DNA of 64,000 nucleotides, taken from assembly GCF_002356555.2 (NCBI RefSeq), contig NZ_AP017372.2, forward strand, positions 930,001 through 994,000, given 5' to 3'. Position numbers and translations under genes: made by a program. Under the pieces are notes generated by a model, which was given only the letters and a program-made list of their open reading frames with translations, was not told the DNA's origin and did not search any database. The DNA comes from Halorhodospira halochloris. Its GTDB lineage: Bacteria; Pseudomonadota; Gammaproteobacteria; Nitrococcales; Halorhodospiraceae. Positions within the stretch are counted from its first letter, which is position 1; every line of letters starts with the position of its first letter. Shown here piece by piece: positions 51,470-59,732 of this stretch.

Positions 51470-53038
51470 TTGCCGGAGACTGCTAAGAAAAAGCTGCCGA
51501 TAGGTATTCAAACCTTCGCCGATATGGCTAGCGGTGAATACTACTATGTCGATAAGACGGCGCATATTCATCAGCTAGTAGAACAGGGGCGTTACTTTTT
51601 TCTCTCCCGGCCAAGGCGCTTTGGTAAGAGCCTGCTGATCGACACCATCAAGTCTCTATTCGAAGGGCGCGAGGAGCTTTTTCGCGGTCTGTATGTTCAC
51701 GATAGGTGGGACTGGCAGCAAACACACCCGGTGATTCGGTTGAGCTTTGCCGATGGGGTGATGCAGAATCGCTCGCAGCTCGATACCCATATCCTTGAGC
51801 TGCTCGAGGAGACCGCCGAGCGGCTGGGCATTTCTTTAGATAATACCTCCATCCACGGCCGTTTTCGTGAGCTGATCTACAAGGCCCACGAGCATCACGG
51901 CGCCAGGGCTGTGGTGCTAATTGATGAGTACGACAAGCCCATCCTCGATAACATCACTGCACCTGATCGGGCCCGCGAATTGCGCGAGGGTTTAAAGAAT
52001 CTCTACTCAGTATTAAAAGACGCCGACCCCCATTTGCGTTTTTGCCTACTCACCGGGGTCTCTAAGTTCAGTAAGGTAAGCCTCTTTTCGGGGCTGAATA
52101 ATCTGCGTGATATAACACTATCTGCCGATTACTCTACCATCTGTGGCTACACCGACACCGATGTCGACTCCGTCTTCGCCGCAGAGTTGCCGGGGCTAGA
52201 TCGAGAACAGATCCGTCGTTGGTATAACGGCTACAGCTGGGCAGATCAGCAAAATGCAGCGGTTTATAACCCTTTCGACCTACTGCTCCTGTTCCAGGAG
52301 CGCCGCTTCGCCCCTTACTGGTTCGAGTCGGCAACGCCCACATTCCTTGTCGAGCTGCTCGCCGAGCGCGGTATCTACACGCCGTCGCTTACCAACTGGC
52401 AGAGCCGTCCGGCGCTGCTCAGCCGCTTCGATGTCGAGCAGATCAGCACCGAGGCTTTGCTGTTCCAGACCGGTTATCTTACCCTTGTCGGCAGCCGCGA
52501 GATCGTGCCTAACAAACCGATATACCAACTCGCTTTGCCCAATTACGAGGTCGAGTGCAGCCTTAACGAGGCACTGCTCCCGGTTCTGGGTATTAGCGAC
52601 GATGCCCTGGATGAGATTGTCTTAAAGTTGCCACAACTACTCCAGTCCAACGATATGGCCGGACTTGAGGAGTATTTCAAGGCGCTCTACGCCTCACTGC
52701 CCCATGATTGGTACCGCAATAACCCCATTGCCCGTTATGAGGGTCACTACGCCAGCGTTTTTTACAGCCACTTTGCCGCCCTGGGGCTGGATATAACCGT
52801 CGAAGACTCAAGCAATACTGGCAAGGTCGACATGAGCGTCGATTTCAACGGCACTATCTATCTCTTCGAGTTTAAGGTCGTCGAACAGATCCCTACAGGC
52901 AAGGCTCTGCAGCAGCTCAAGGACAAGGGCTACGCCGCAAAATACCGAGCCGAGGGCAAGCCGATTTACCTTATCGGCGTAGAATTTTCCCGCGAGCAGC
53001 GCCAGATTGTAGGTTTTGGGGTTGAGGAAAAGGCATAA
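51470..53038 (+). CDS. AAA-ATPase-like / PD-(D/E)XK protein, copy 4 (blocks b-b-b)
   Basis: 522 residues from TTG 51470 (MPETAKKK). Motifs as in the other copies: RPRRFGKS, VVLIDEYD, FEFKVV. All three variable blocks are type b: block 1 MQNRSQLDTHILELLEET, block 2 SADYSTICGYTDTDVDSVF, and block 3 a unique sequence (IYTPSLTNWQSRPALLSRF, LVGSREIVPNKPIYQLALP, LGISDDALDEIVLKLPQLL). The common C-terminal part resumes at LYASLPHDWYRNN. It ends VEEKA. crcB follows after 21 bp, marking the right edge of the island. Confidence 0.87.
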   Translation: MPETAKKKLPIGIQTFADMASGEYYYVDKTAHIHQLVEQGRYFFLSRPRRFGKSLLIDTIKSLFEGREELFRGLYVHDRWDWQQTHPVIRLSFADGVMQNRSQLDTHILELLEETAERLGISLDNTSIHGRFRELIYKAHEHHGARAVVLIDEYDKPILDNITAPDRARELREGLKNLYSVLKDADPHLRFCLLTGVSKFSKVSLFSGLNNLRDITLSADYSTICGYTDTDVDSVFAAELPGLDREQIRRWYNGYSWADQQNAAVYNPFDLLLLFQERRFAPYWFESATPTFLVELLAERGIYTPSLTNWQSRPALLSRFDVEQISTEALLFQTGYLTLVGSREIVPNKPIYQLALPNYEVECSLNEALLPVLGISDDALDEIVLKLPQLLQSNDMAGLEEYFKALYASLPHDWYRNNPIARYEGHYASVFYSHFAALGLDITVEDSSNTGKVDMSVDFNGTIYLFEFKVVEQIPTGKALQQLKDKGYAAKYRAEGKPIYLIGVEFSREQRQIVGFGVEEKA

Positions 53039-53059
53039 ACAACATAAGGAGCGGTGTAG

Positions 53060-53491
53060 TTGCTAATTGGCTGGACTGAATTGGCTGCAGTGGCGCTAGG
53101 AAGCGCCGCAGGAGGCATGGCGCGGTACTGGATTACGGCGCTGGTAAGTCGCGTGTGCACTTCCGCATTCCCCTGGGGAACGCTAGTTGTCAATGTCAGC
53201 GGTGCTGCTCTGGCTGGGTTGATCCTTGGTCTGTTGACAATAAAGACGCCTATCATCGCTTCACAAACTGCCGTCGCGTTACTTCTCATCGGGTTTTGTG
53301 GCAGCTATACCACTGTCTCCTCGTTCGCCCTGCAGAGCTTTGTCCTGTTTCGTGATGGCAGATCGATGGCGGCCATAGGCAATATAATCGGTTCGTTTGT
53401 GCTCAGTCTGCTCGCCGCTTATCTGGCGATATATATCATTGCTGCTCGCTCTGAGCTTGGTCCGTGGCAGATCGCTGGGGGGCTGTGGTGA
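53060..53491 (+). CDS. crcB: Fluoride channel subunit CrcB (first)
   Basis: 143 residues, four transmembrane helices. Fluc motifs: GSAAGGMARYWI, FPWGTLVVNVSGA and GFCGSYTTVSSFALQS (the Phe-box and TxxSS region lining the pore). Dual-topology or paired CrcB proteins export fluoride. The start is TTG 53060 behind AAGGAG. The second crcB overlaps its stop, a layout typical of heterodimeric Fluc pairs. No fluoride riboswitch is visible; the upstream DNA is the AAA gene. Confidence 0.9.
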   Translation: MLIGWTELAAVALGSAAGGMARYWITALVSRVCTSAFPWGTLVVNVSGAALAGLILGLLTIKTPIIASQTAVALLLIGFCGSYTTVSSFALQSFVLFRDGRSMAAIGNIIGSFVLSLLAAYLAIYIIAARSELGPWQIAGGLW

Positions 53492-53880
53492 AGGTATCCT
53501 TGTGGATAGGGGCTGGTAGTGCTATTGGCGGCACAGCCCGTTTCGGGATCGATCAGCTATTTATAGGTATGGGTCTCGACTGGTTTCCCTGGGGGACCTT
53601 GGCAGTCAATGCGGTCGGCTCATGGTTGATAGGGCTGGTCGCGGCGATAACCATGTTTGCTGAGCGTTCGGCTCTGCCTAACCATATCCAGCAGTTTATC
53701 ATCGGCGGTTTCTGCGGCGGCTTCACCACCTTTTCGATCCTGAGCCTGGAAACCTTGCAGCTGTTTGAGAGTTATCCGCACCTGGCTGCTGCGAATATCC
53801 TGGTTACTTTGCTCGTCTGTTTGCTCTCTGTTTGGTCGGGTTACCTTCAAGGTAAGCGCTTAAAAGATGTCCTCGGTTAA
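53488..53880 (+). CDS. crcB: Fluoride channel subunit CrcB (second)
   Basis: 130 residues from GTG 53488, overlapping the previous stop (GTGA). Motifs GSAIGGTARFGID, FPWGTLAVNAVGSW and GGFCGGFTTFSILSLETLQL. A longer TTG/ATG-type start at 53464 lies deep in crcB-1 and is less likely. With the first subunit it probably forms an antiparallel heterodimer. It overlaps cobK by 14 bp, so the three genes form one translational run. Confidence 0.9.
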   Translation: MKVSLWIGAGSAIGGTARFGIDQLFIGMGLDWFPWGTLAVNAVGSWLIGLVAAITMFAERSALPNHIQQFIIGGFCGGFTTFSILSLETLQLFESYPHLAAANILVTLLVCLLSVWSGYLQGKRLKDVLG

Positions 53881-54610
53881 TGTGCTAATCCTCGGGGGAA
53901 CTACTGAGGCCATGCAATTGGCCCGGCTGCTGGAGGGAGATGCCCGCTTTCAGGCGGTATATTCGGTCGCCGGGCGGACTAGCAATCCCCGTTTGCCTAA
54001 CTTGATTTGCCGCAGCGGTGGCTTCGGTGGGGTAGAAGGTCTGCGTGACTGGTTGGCGGCCAACCAGTGCGGCATTATAGTCGACGCGACGCATCCATTT
54101 GCCGGGCAGATCTCGCATAATGCTGCACGCGCCGCTGAGCTGTCTGGGGCGAGATTATTGGCTGTGTCGCGCCCGCCTTGGCGAGCAGTGGCGGGTGATA
54201 GCTGGCAGAGCGTTACGAGCATGGCGGAGGCAGCTAGGGCCTTAGGCGAAGCACCCAAGCGGGTCTTGTTGACCATCGGCAAACTCGAGCTGGCCGCCTT
54301 TTGTCGCGCACCTCAACACTACTATGTATCTCGCAGCGTGGATTTGCCGGAGCAGCACCCCCCGCACTGTGAGTGCATAACCCAGCGGGGCCCCTTTCGC
54401 CTTGAAGATGAGTTAGCGTTGCTCGATGATTACTCTATTGAGGTCATGGTGACCAAGAACTCCGGCGGAAGCGCTGCGCAGCCTAAGCTGGAGGCCGCCC
54501 GTAGGCGACGGGTTCCGGTGGTGATGGTGGAACGTCCGCCGCTACCCGGGGTCGCCGAACAAGTTCAGGATGCTGAGCAAGCATTGCGCTGGTTGGAGGG
54601 TTATACATGA
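53867..54610 (+). CDS. cobK: Precorrin-6A reductase
   Basis: NADPH-dependent reduction of precorrin-6A (CobK/CbiJ) in corrin synthesis. 247 residues. VLILGGTTEAMQLARLL binds NADPH. GIIVDATHPFAGQISHNA is the family hallmark, with RPPW following; VMVTKNSGGSAAQPKLEAAR is the C-terminal active-site segment. Length normal and all motifs present, so it should be active. It overlaps crcB, an odd partner, and no other corrin gene adjoins it. Start ATG 53867. Confidence 0.92.
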   Translation: MSSVNVLILGGTTEAMQLARLLEGDARFQAVYSVAGRTSNPRLPNLICRSGGFGGVEGLRDWLAANQCGIIVDATHPFAGQISHNAARAAELSGARLLAVSRPPWRAVAGDSWQSVTSMAEAARALGEAPKRVLLTIGKLELAAFCRAPQHYYVSRSVDLPEQHPPHCECITQRGPFRLEDELALLDDYSIEVMVTKNSGGSAAQPKLEAARRRRVPVVMVERPPLPGVAEQVQDAEQALRWLEGYT

Positions 54611-54630
54611 TGGGAGGTCCGGGGTCCGTT

Positions 54631-57192
54631 TTACTCCTCCCAGCCGGAGCGAGTCGTCGGTGACTCCGCCTCTTGCGGCGGACTGCTGAACGGTGTGAGA
54701 TCGAAGAAGGCTTGCAGATGGCGCTGGGCGAGAGCCCCATTCCCCTCGTTGCGCAAAACGTTGTAGTGGTAGTAGTGCCGTCCGGCAGCGACATAGCCTA
54801 AGGCGGGTGGGTGGGCGGCGCGTACTCGCGCTAGATAGGGGTCTTCATGATGCGGGTTGCGCTCCGCTAGGACCTCATAGAAGTGCCCCAGGTTACGAGC
54901 AATCAGCCAGGAGGCCTCGCCGGCCTGGACCCGGCGCTGAGTGCGCGGGGCCTGATATTCGATGACCGGCCGATCCAGCGTGTTGATCGGTGCATCCTCA
55001 AAGAGTCCACTATCGGTGATCCGTCCGGCGTACATGCGCAGAGCGGAGGCCAGTAAGGCGGCCTCCGGATGAGGCGCGTTGCCTGCCAGCCGCCTCCCGT
55101 GGCGGATGAGCGCCTCGGGATCAAGGGTGACGCCCTCTTCGGTGCCGACCAGCGCCAGTATCGAGCCATCGGCGAATAAGTCCCCGCGCCAGGCGACTAC
55201 TTGCGGGAATACGGCATCCATGGTTCGGGCGATGATCGCGAAGTCATCAGCGCTGAGTTGGTAGAGTGGCAGCCACTGGACGAATAGGCCGCCCTCTTCA
55301 AGTCGCTGACGGGCTTGCTGATAGTGTTCTTTGGTGTAGAGGTTGCCGGTGCCGGCGCGCCACGGAGTAAAGAGGTCGCTGATAATGACGTCGTACTTAT
55401 GTTCGGCGTGGCGAAGGCAGTGGTGCGCATCCTGGGCCCGCACGCGAGCACGGGGATCTTCGAATAGCCCCTGGGTCCAAGGTTCGAAGTGGGCCTCGGC
55501 CAATTCGATGACCTCCGGGAGTAGCTCGCAGGCGTCGAGCCGCTCCACCGAGAAGCTCAAGGCAGTGCCCGCCGTGATCCCTGTGCCGAGCCCCAGGAAG
55601 AAGACGGATTGCGGCTCGGGGTGCGCCATCATGGGGATCAATGTCTGGTTGCGCTCAGACTCGAGTCCCCCGGTTCCGCCCAATGTGTAGTAGTTGTTGA
55701 CCCGCAGGAGACGATTTCCGTCCCGCTTAATAGCCGCAACGGTTGCATGGGTGCCCTCTCGCGCTTCGATCAACCGCTCGCCGGCGGCCTCATCAACCCG
55801 TGCAATGTTCCATTCGCCGGGCCGGAAAACGGCGAGGGCGACAGCGGCTACCAGCAATGGTGTAGCGTACGTCCAGCGCTGCCAGCGCGGGAGCGGTTCG
55901 CGGGCAAGCACAGCCACGGCCAACAGGGGGTAGATCGCACCCAAAGCAATCAGGCTACCCGTGGCGCCAAGGGTGGGGAGCAGGACGAAGCCGGCAGCTA
56001 GAGAGCCGAGAATGGCACCTGATGTGTTGGCGGCAACGAGTTGGCCGATGGCTGGGCCGGGTTGTGGATTGGCGGCCTGGACGACGCGCAGCAGATAGGG
56101 GAGTACAGCCCCCAGCATGACGCCCGGCAGAACCATGACCAGTAGGGCAATGCCCGAGACCGCCGTGAGGTATTCCGCCCAGCCCGCTCCAGAACCGACG
56201 TAGGTCAGGCCCGCCGTCGCGCTGTGGAAAGCCCAGGGCGAGACGGCCACCACCGCCGCCGCAATGGTGAGCAGGGCGAGGAGCACATGACGGGGGTTGA
56301 AGCGAGGTATCCGGGCGAGTCCATGGGAGGCGATAGAGCCTAAGCTCAGTGCCAGGAGGAAGGCGACCAGGACGATTGCATACGTATAGACCGAGTTCTG
56401 GAGAACCTGGGCAAAGAGGCGAGTCCAGAGCACTTCAACAGCGAGGGTCACAAACCCCGATGCGAAGGCGATCCAGAGCACGAGCCGGGACGACAGCCCA
56501 CCGGCCTCCAATGTCGGAGTGGCGGGTTTGGAGGGCGATGTCAGCGGATCGGCGCAAGCCCGTTTTGCCGCCTGGCCGCGGGCAAGGATAAGCGCGGCTG
56601 CCCCGACACTCAGGTCGATGGCAATCGCTAACAGGTAGGTTCCACTGAACCCCAGGGCCATCGGTAGAAAGAATCCGGCAGCCAGCGCGCCGAGGACAGA
56701 ACCGAAGGTGTTGAGTGCATAAAGCGCTGTGCCGGTGGTCGCCAGCCGTCTCGGGGCCCGAACCATGAATTGCCCGATCATGGGGAACGTCCCGCCCATC
56801 AAGAATGCCGGCGGGAAGAGGATCAGCGTGGCGAGTGAGATCCGCAGGGCCAGGTCGGCCGCAGCCAGGTCGCCGGCCAGTCCATAGAGCGCCGGGTAGA
56901 TGGCGTGGTAGAGGTCGTAGAGCAGGAAATGACCAAGCGCGGTGATGGCCACGCCGATCTCCAACAGGCCGAAGCCGGCTAGCGGGGAGCGTAAGCGCGG
57001 CGCCAGTCGCCCCCAAACCCAACTACCTGCGGCGAGACCAGCGAAAAAGACCGCAATCGCCAGCGCCGCGGCCTGGGCAGTGTTGCCGAAGAGCAGGCCT
57101 AGCTCGCGGACCCACAGCACTTGGTAAACAAGTGCGGCAAAACCGGAGCAGAGGAAGAGGATGACTGTCCACCAGCGGAGCCCGCGTGCCAT
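54631..57192 (-). CDS. Membrane-fused spermidine-synthase-like protein
   Basis: 853 residues. Two blocks of transmembrane helices (about 1-205 and 235-460; FLCSGFAALVYQVLWVRELG in block 1, ASGFVTLAVEVLWTRLFAQV in block 2) precede a spermidine-synthase/methyltransferase-like domain (VFFLGLGTGITAGTALSFSV, ACELLPEVIELAEAHF, YDVIISDLFTPWRAG). A C-terminal tail ends in PPQEAESPTTRSGWEE. The internal repeat of the 'FxxLVYQVLW' motif marks the fused MFS/SpeE-like family. Aminopropyl transfer is not demonstrated for such proteins and the product is unknown. Convergent with cobK (20 bp). Confidence 0.8.
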   Translation of the reverse strand: MARGLRWWTVILFLCSGFAALVYQVLWVRELGLLFGNTAQAAALAIAVFFAGLAAGSWVWGRLAPRLRSPLAGFGLLEIGVAITALGHFLLYDLYHAIYPALYGLAGDLAAADLALRISLATLILFPPAFLMGGTFPMIGQFMVRAPRRLATTGTALYALNTFGSVLGALAAGFFLPMALGFSGTYLLAIAIDLSVGAAALILARGQAAKRACADPLTSPSKPATPTLEAGGLSSRLVLWIAFASGFVTLAVEVLWTRLFAQVLQNSVYTYAIVLVAFLLALSLGSIASHGLARIPRFNPRHVLLALLTIAAAVVAVSPWAFHSATAGLTYVGSGAGWAEYLTAVSGIALLVMVLPGVMLGAVLPYLLRVVQAANPQPGPAIGQLVAANTSGAILGSLAAGFVLLPTLGATGSLIALGAIYPLLAVAVLAREPLPRWQRWTYATPLLVAAVALAVFRPGEWNIARVDEAAGERLIEAREGTHATVAAIKRDGNRLLRVNNYYTLGGTGGLESERNQTLIPMMAHPEPQSVFFLGLGTGITAGTALSFSVERLDACELLPEVIELAEAHFEPWTQGLFEDPRARVRAQDAHHCLRHAEHKYDVIISDLFTPWRAGTGNLYTKEHYQQARQRLEEGGLFVQWLPLYQLSADDFAIIARTMDAVFPQVVAWRGDLFADGSILALVGTEEGVTLDPEALIRHGRRLAGNAPHPEAALLASALRMYAGRITDSGLFEDAPINTLDRPVIEYQAPRTQRRVQAGEASWLIARNLGHFYEVLAERNPHHEDPYLARVRAAHPPALGYVAAGRHYYHYNVLRNEGNGALAQRHLQAFFDLTPFSSPPQEAESPTTRSGWEE

Positions 57193-57352
57193 TCTTGATG
57201 CACCTGAGTTGCAATTGGGGTTCTAATCGTATCAGAAAAAACGAGCTGCCTGTCGGTGTCTTCAGGCACCTCAAAAGGCAGGCTCCTCCGGTTTCCTTAA
57301 GCCGCTTACGCCAATAAAATGGTGAAGCAAACCAAATTTATGGAGTTAACCA

Positions 57353-57562
57353 ATGAGCGATAAAGTATATAAGACTATTGAACTGACCGGCACTTCAAAG
57401 ACTAGCATGGAGGAGGCGGTCAATAACGCGGTAAACCGTGCCCACAAGACTCTGCGCCATTTGCGCTGGTTCCAGGTTACTGATACCCGTGGTCACATTG
57501 AAGATGGCGAGATTGTCCACTGGCAGGTGACGGTCAAGATCGGCATGACCATAGAGGATTGA
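57353..57562 (+). CDS. Dodecin
   Basis: 69 residues: [20 protein letters not shown] and [20 protein letters not shown]-like core (here [20 protein letters not shown]), then WQVTVKIGM. Dodecins form hollow 12-mers that store riboflavin or FMN; the Trp at about residue 39 and Gln at about 58 are the flavin-stacking residues. ATG 57353 with GGAG 7 bp upstream. Single gene. Confidence 0.93.
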   Translation: MSDKVYKTIELTGTSKTSMEEAVNNAVNRAHKTLRHLRWFQVTDTRGHIEDGEIVHWQVTVKIGMTIED

Positions 57563-57616
57563 GGGGAGCGCTGTGCCCTCACTGACCAGTGATCCAAGTT
57601 ACGCCTATCAACGCGG

Positions 57617-58441
57617 TTACTGCTCATCATCCATCCGGTATCCGATCACGAAGGGTAGCCCGGCGTGCCTGGTCATGTTGACCTCGACAGCGTAAGCGGC
57701 ATGGATATTATCGTGGGTGATTACCTTATCCGGTTGGCCCTCGGCGACTATTTGGCCACTTTCCAACAGTGCTATGCGATCGGCGAGCTGAACTGCTAGG
57801 TTGATCTCGTGGAGGACGATGAGTATCCCTTGATTGTGTTCGCGGCTATGCCGGCGCAAGATCTGGATAGTGTCGCGCTTGTGCTTCATGTCGAGGTGGT
57901 TGGTCGGCTCATCGAGCAGCAGAAAGGGCGTCTCACGGACTAGCGCCCGGGCGATTGCAGCCTTCTGTCGTTGGCCGCCACTGAGTTCAGTAAGCAGCTT
58001 GTTACTCATCGAATCGAGCCCTAGCTGCTCCAGCGTGTTGGCTACTGTAGCCATGTCATCTTCTGAGTAGTGCCAGCTGCTCCGGCGCAGGCCGAGCATA
58101 ACGCTCTCGAAGACGGTCATTGGATAGACTATGTCGGCTGCCTGGGGGACATAGGAGACCCGCTCGGCAATCTGCCATTGCCGCAACCTACGCAGGTCAT
58201 CGCCGGCGATATCAATGGTGCCGTGACGGCTGCGCAGAAACCGATTGGCGCACTTGAGCAGCGTGGTCTTGCCCGAGCCATTGGGGCCGATAAGCGCGAC
58301 TATCTCGCCACGGTTAATCTGCAGGCTGACCTCATCGAGGACCTTTTCTTTGCCGTAGGCAAAGGAGAGATCGCTGATGCTAAGCTTGTTATGCTCAGAG
58401 ACATAGCCACTAGTCGGCCTATTGGCACCTGCCTTAGACAT
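57617..58441 (-). CDS. Iron-siderophore/corrinoid-type ABC ATPase
   Basis: 274 residues from ATG 58441, preceded by AAGGGG; a GTG at 58462 overlapping the permease stop is an alternative that adds seven residues. Walker A GPNGSGKTT, Q-loop YVPQAADIVYPMTV, signature LSGGQRQK, Walker B FLLLDEPTNHLD, H-loop LHEINLAVQL. FepC/BtuD class. It closes the second uptake operon (receptor, binding protein, permease, ATPase), led by cobalamin riboswitch copy 3, so a corrinoid or cobalt-complex substrate is inferred. Confidence 0.88.
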   Translation of the reverse strand: MSKAGANRPTSGYVSEHNKLSISDLSFAYGKEKVLDEVSLQINRGEIVALIGPNGSGKTTLLKCANRFLRSRHGTIDIAGDDLRRLRQWQIAERVSYVPQAADIVYPMTVFESVMLGLRRSSWHYSEDDMATVANTLEQLGLDSMSNKLLTELSGGQRQKAAIARALVRETPFLLLDEPTNHLDMKHKRDTIQILRRHSREHNQGILIVLHEINLAVQLADRIALLESGQIVAEGQPDKVITHDNIHAAYAVEVNMTRHAGLPFVIGYRMDDEQ

Positions 58442-58458
58442 ATCATGGCCCCTTACGT

Positions 58459-59550
58459 TCACGCTGCAGCACCTTCGCGACGGCGCAGGATCAGGTAGAT
58501 GAATAATGGCGAACCGATGAATGCGGTAACCACGCCCACTGGCAGGATCACCGAGCCGAAGGCGTGGAGTGATACCAGATCGGCTAGTGCTAGCAGAAGG
58601 CCGCCCATAAGTGCCGTGGCCGGGATTAAGAAGCGGTGATCGGTGCCAATCAGCAATCTTGCCAAGTGGGGGGCAACTAGGCCGAGAAAACCGATGCCGC
58701 CAGTGAATGCGACCACCACGGCGACCAGAAACGCGACCAACAGCATCAAGGCTATCCGTAGCCTCTCCACAGCCATACCGAGGCTCTTGGCGGTATCGTC
58801 ACCGAGGAGAAGGCGGTTTAGGTCGTTGGCGCGCCAGAGAAAGACCGGCAATGTTAGCAGCAGGGCTATGCCGATAAAGGCCAAGCTCTCCCAGTTGGCG
58901 CGGCTGAGGCTGCCGACAGTCCAGAACATTACCTCGCGCGTGGCGTAGGCGTCGGAGAAGTAAACGATCAGGGTGGTGGTGGCGCCGAAAAAATACATCA
59001 GGGCGATACCGGCGAGGATCAGACTGGTGGGGGTCGCTCCCTTCCATTGGCCGATCATAAGGATAAGCAGTGATACCCCCATGGCGAAGATGAAGGCGTT
59101 GGCGACGATGCCGTACACGCCAAAAGCCGAAAAGCCGAAGACGATAACCAGGGCCGCACCCAGTGAAGCGCCGGAGGAGAGGCCGAGGGTAAAAGGCGAG
59201 GCCATGGGGTTGCGCAGCAGGGTCTGGAGGATAACGCCGCCGAGCGCTAGGCCCATTCCGGCGGTGACTGCCGTGCCCAGCCGGGGTAGGCGGATGTTCC
59301 AGACGACGTTCTCGATCTGGGAGCTGACCAGTCCCCCACTGACCCACGGTGAGAGTAGAGCGCGGAGCGTATCCATGGCGCCGATCTGCAACGGTCCGAG
59401 GGTAAGACCGTAGACGCTTACCGCGCCCAGACTGCCAATTAGAGATAGTAAGACCAACCAGCGGCGGCGATTTTGCGCTCGGTAGGCGGTGACCGGTGAG
59501 CTATACCCGCCGGTAGTTTTAGCAGTTTTATGGCTGGCCTGCTGAGTCAT
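58459..59550 (-). CDS. FecCD-family ABC permease
   Basis: 363 residues from ATG 59550 (MTQQASHKTAK). The much longer frame upstream runs through palindromic element C and is rejected. Ten transmembrane helices with FecCD motifs: NIRLPRLGTAVTAGMGLALG, GGVILQTLLRNPMASPFTLG, GGIGFLGLVAPHLARLL, LPVGVVTAFIGSPLFIYLIL. It pairs with the ATPase encoded downstream. The N-terminal about 45 residues are polar and precede the first helix. Confidence 0.88.
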   Translation of the reverse strand: MTQQASHKTAKTTGGYSSPVTAYRAQNRRRWLVLLSLIGSLGAVSVYGLTLGPLQIGAMDTLRALLSPWVSGGLVSSQIENVVWNIRLPRLGTAVTAGMGLALGGVILQTLLRNPMASPFTLGLSSGASLGAALVIVFGFSAFGVYGIVANAFIFAMGVSLLILMIGQWKGATPTSLILAGIALMYFFGATTTLIVYFSDAYATREVMFWTVGSLSRANWESLAFIGIALLLTLPVFLWRANDLNRLLLGDDTAKSLGMAVERLRIALMLLVAFLVAVVVAFTGGIGFLGLVAPHLARLLIGTDHRFLIPATALMGGLLLALADLVSLHAFGSVILPVGVVTAFIGSPLFIYLILRRREGAAA

Positions 59551-59572
59551 AGGAGCTTTAAATCTATACTGT

Positions 59573-59716
59573 GGCGCCTCTAAAATTTCCCCGGAGCCAT
59601 CATCCGCCCCGGTGTGGAGGCCATGGCGCCAGTGATGGCTCCATGCAACCTCCAGGGAGGGGGTCACGGCGTCCTCCACACCGATCGGATGATGGCTCCG
59701 GGAAGATGGAGGCGCC
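59573..59716. repeat. Palindromic element, copy C (inverted loop)
   Basis: Left arm 59573-59620 and right arm 59673-59716 pair over most of their length (GGCGCCTC at one end; GGAGCCATCATCCG in the stem). The loop is in the opposite orientation to copies A, B and D: CATGGCGCCAGTGATGGCTCC is complementary to their core. It lies inside the operon, between binding-protein and permease genes. Confidence 0.88.
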
Positions 59717-59732
59717 TACCAAAAGCAGTGGG

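Noticed and set aside
58459-59679. Permease reading frame extended upstream through element C (MEDAVTPSLEVAW...)
   Set aside because: The extension is translated palindrome loop; the same peptide appears in frames at copies A, B and D. ATG 59550 gives the normal FecCD start.
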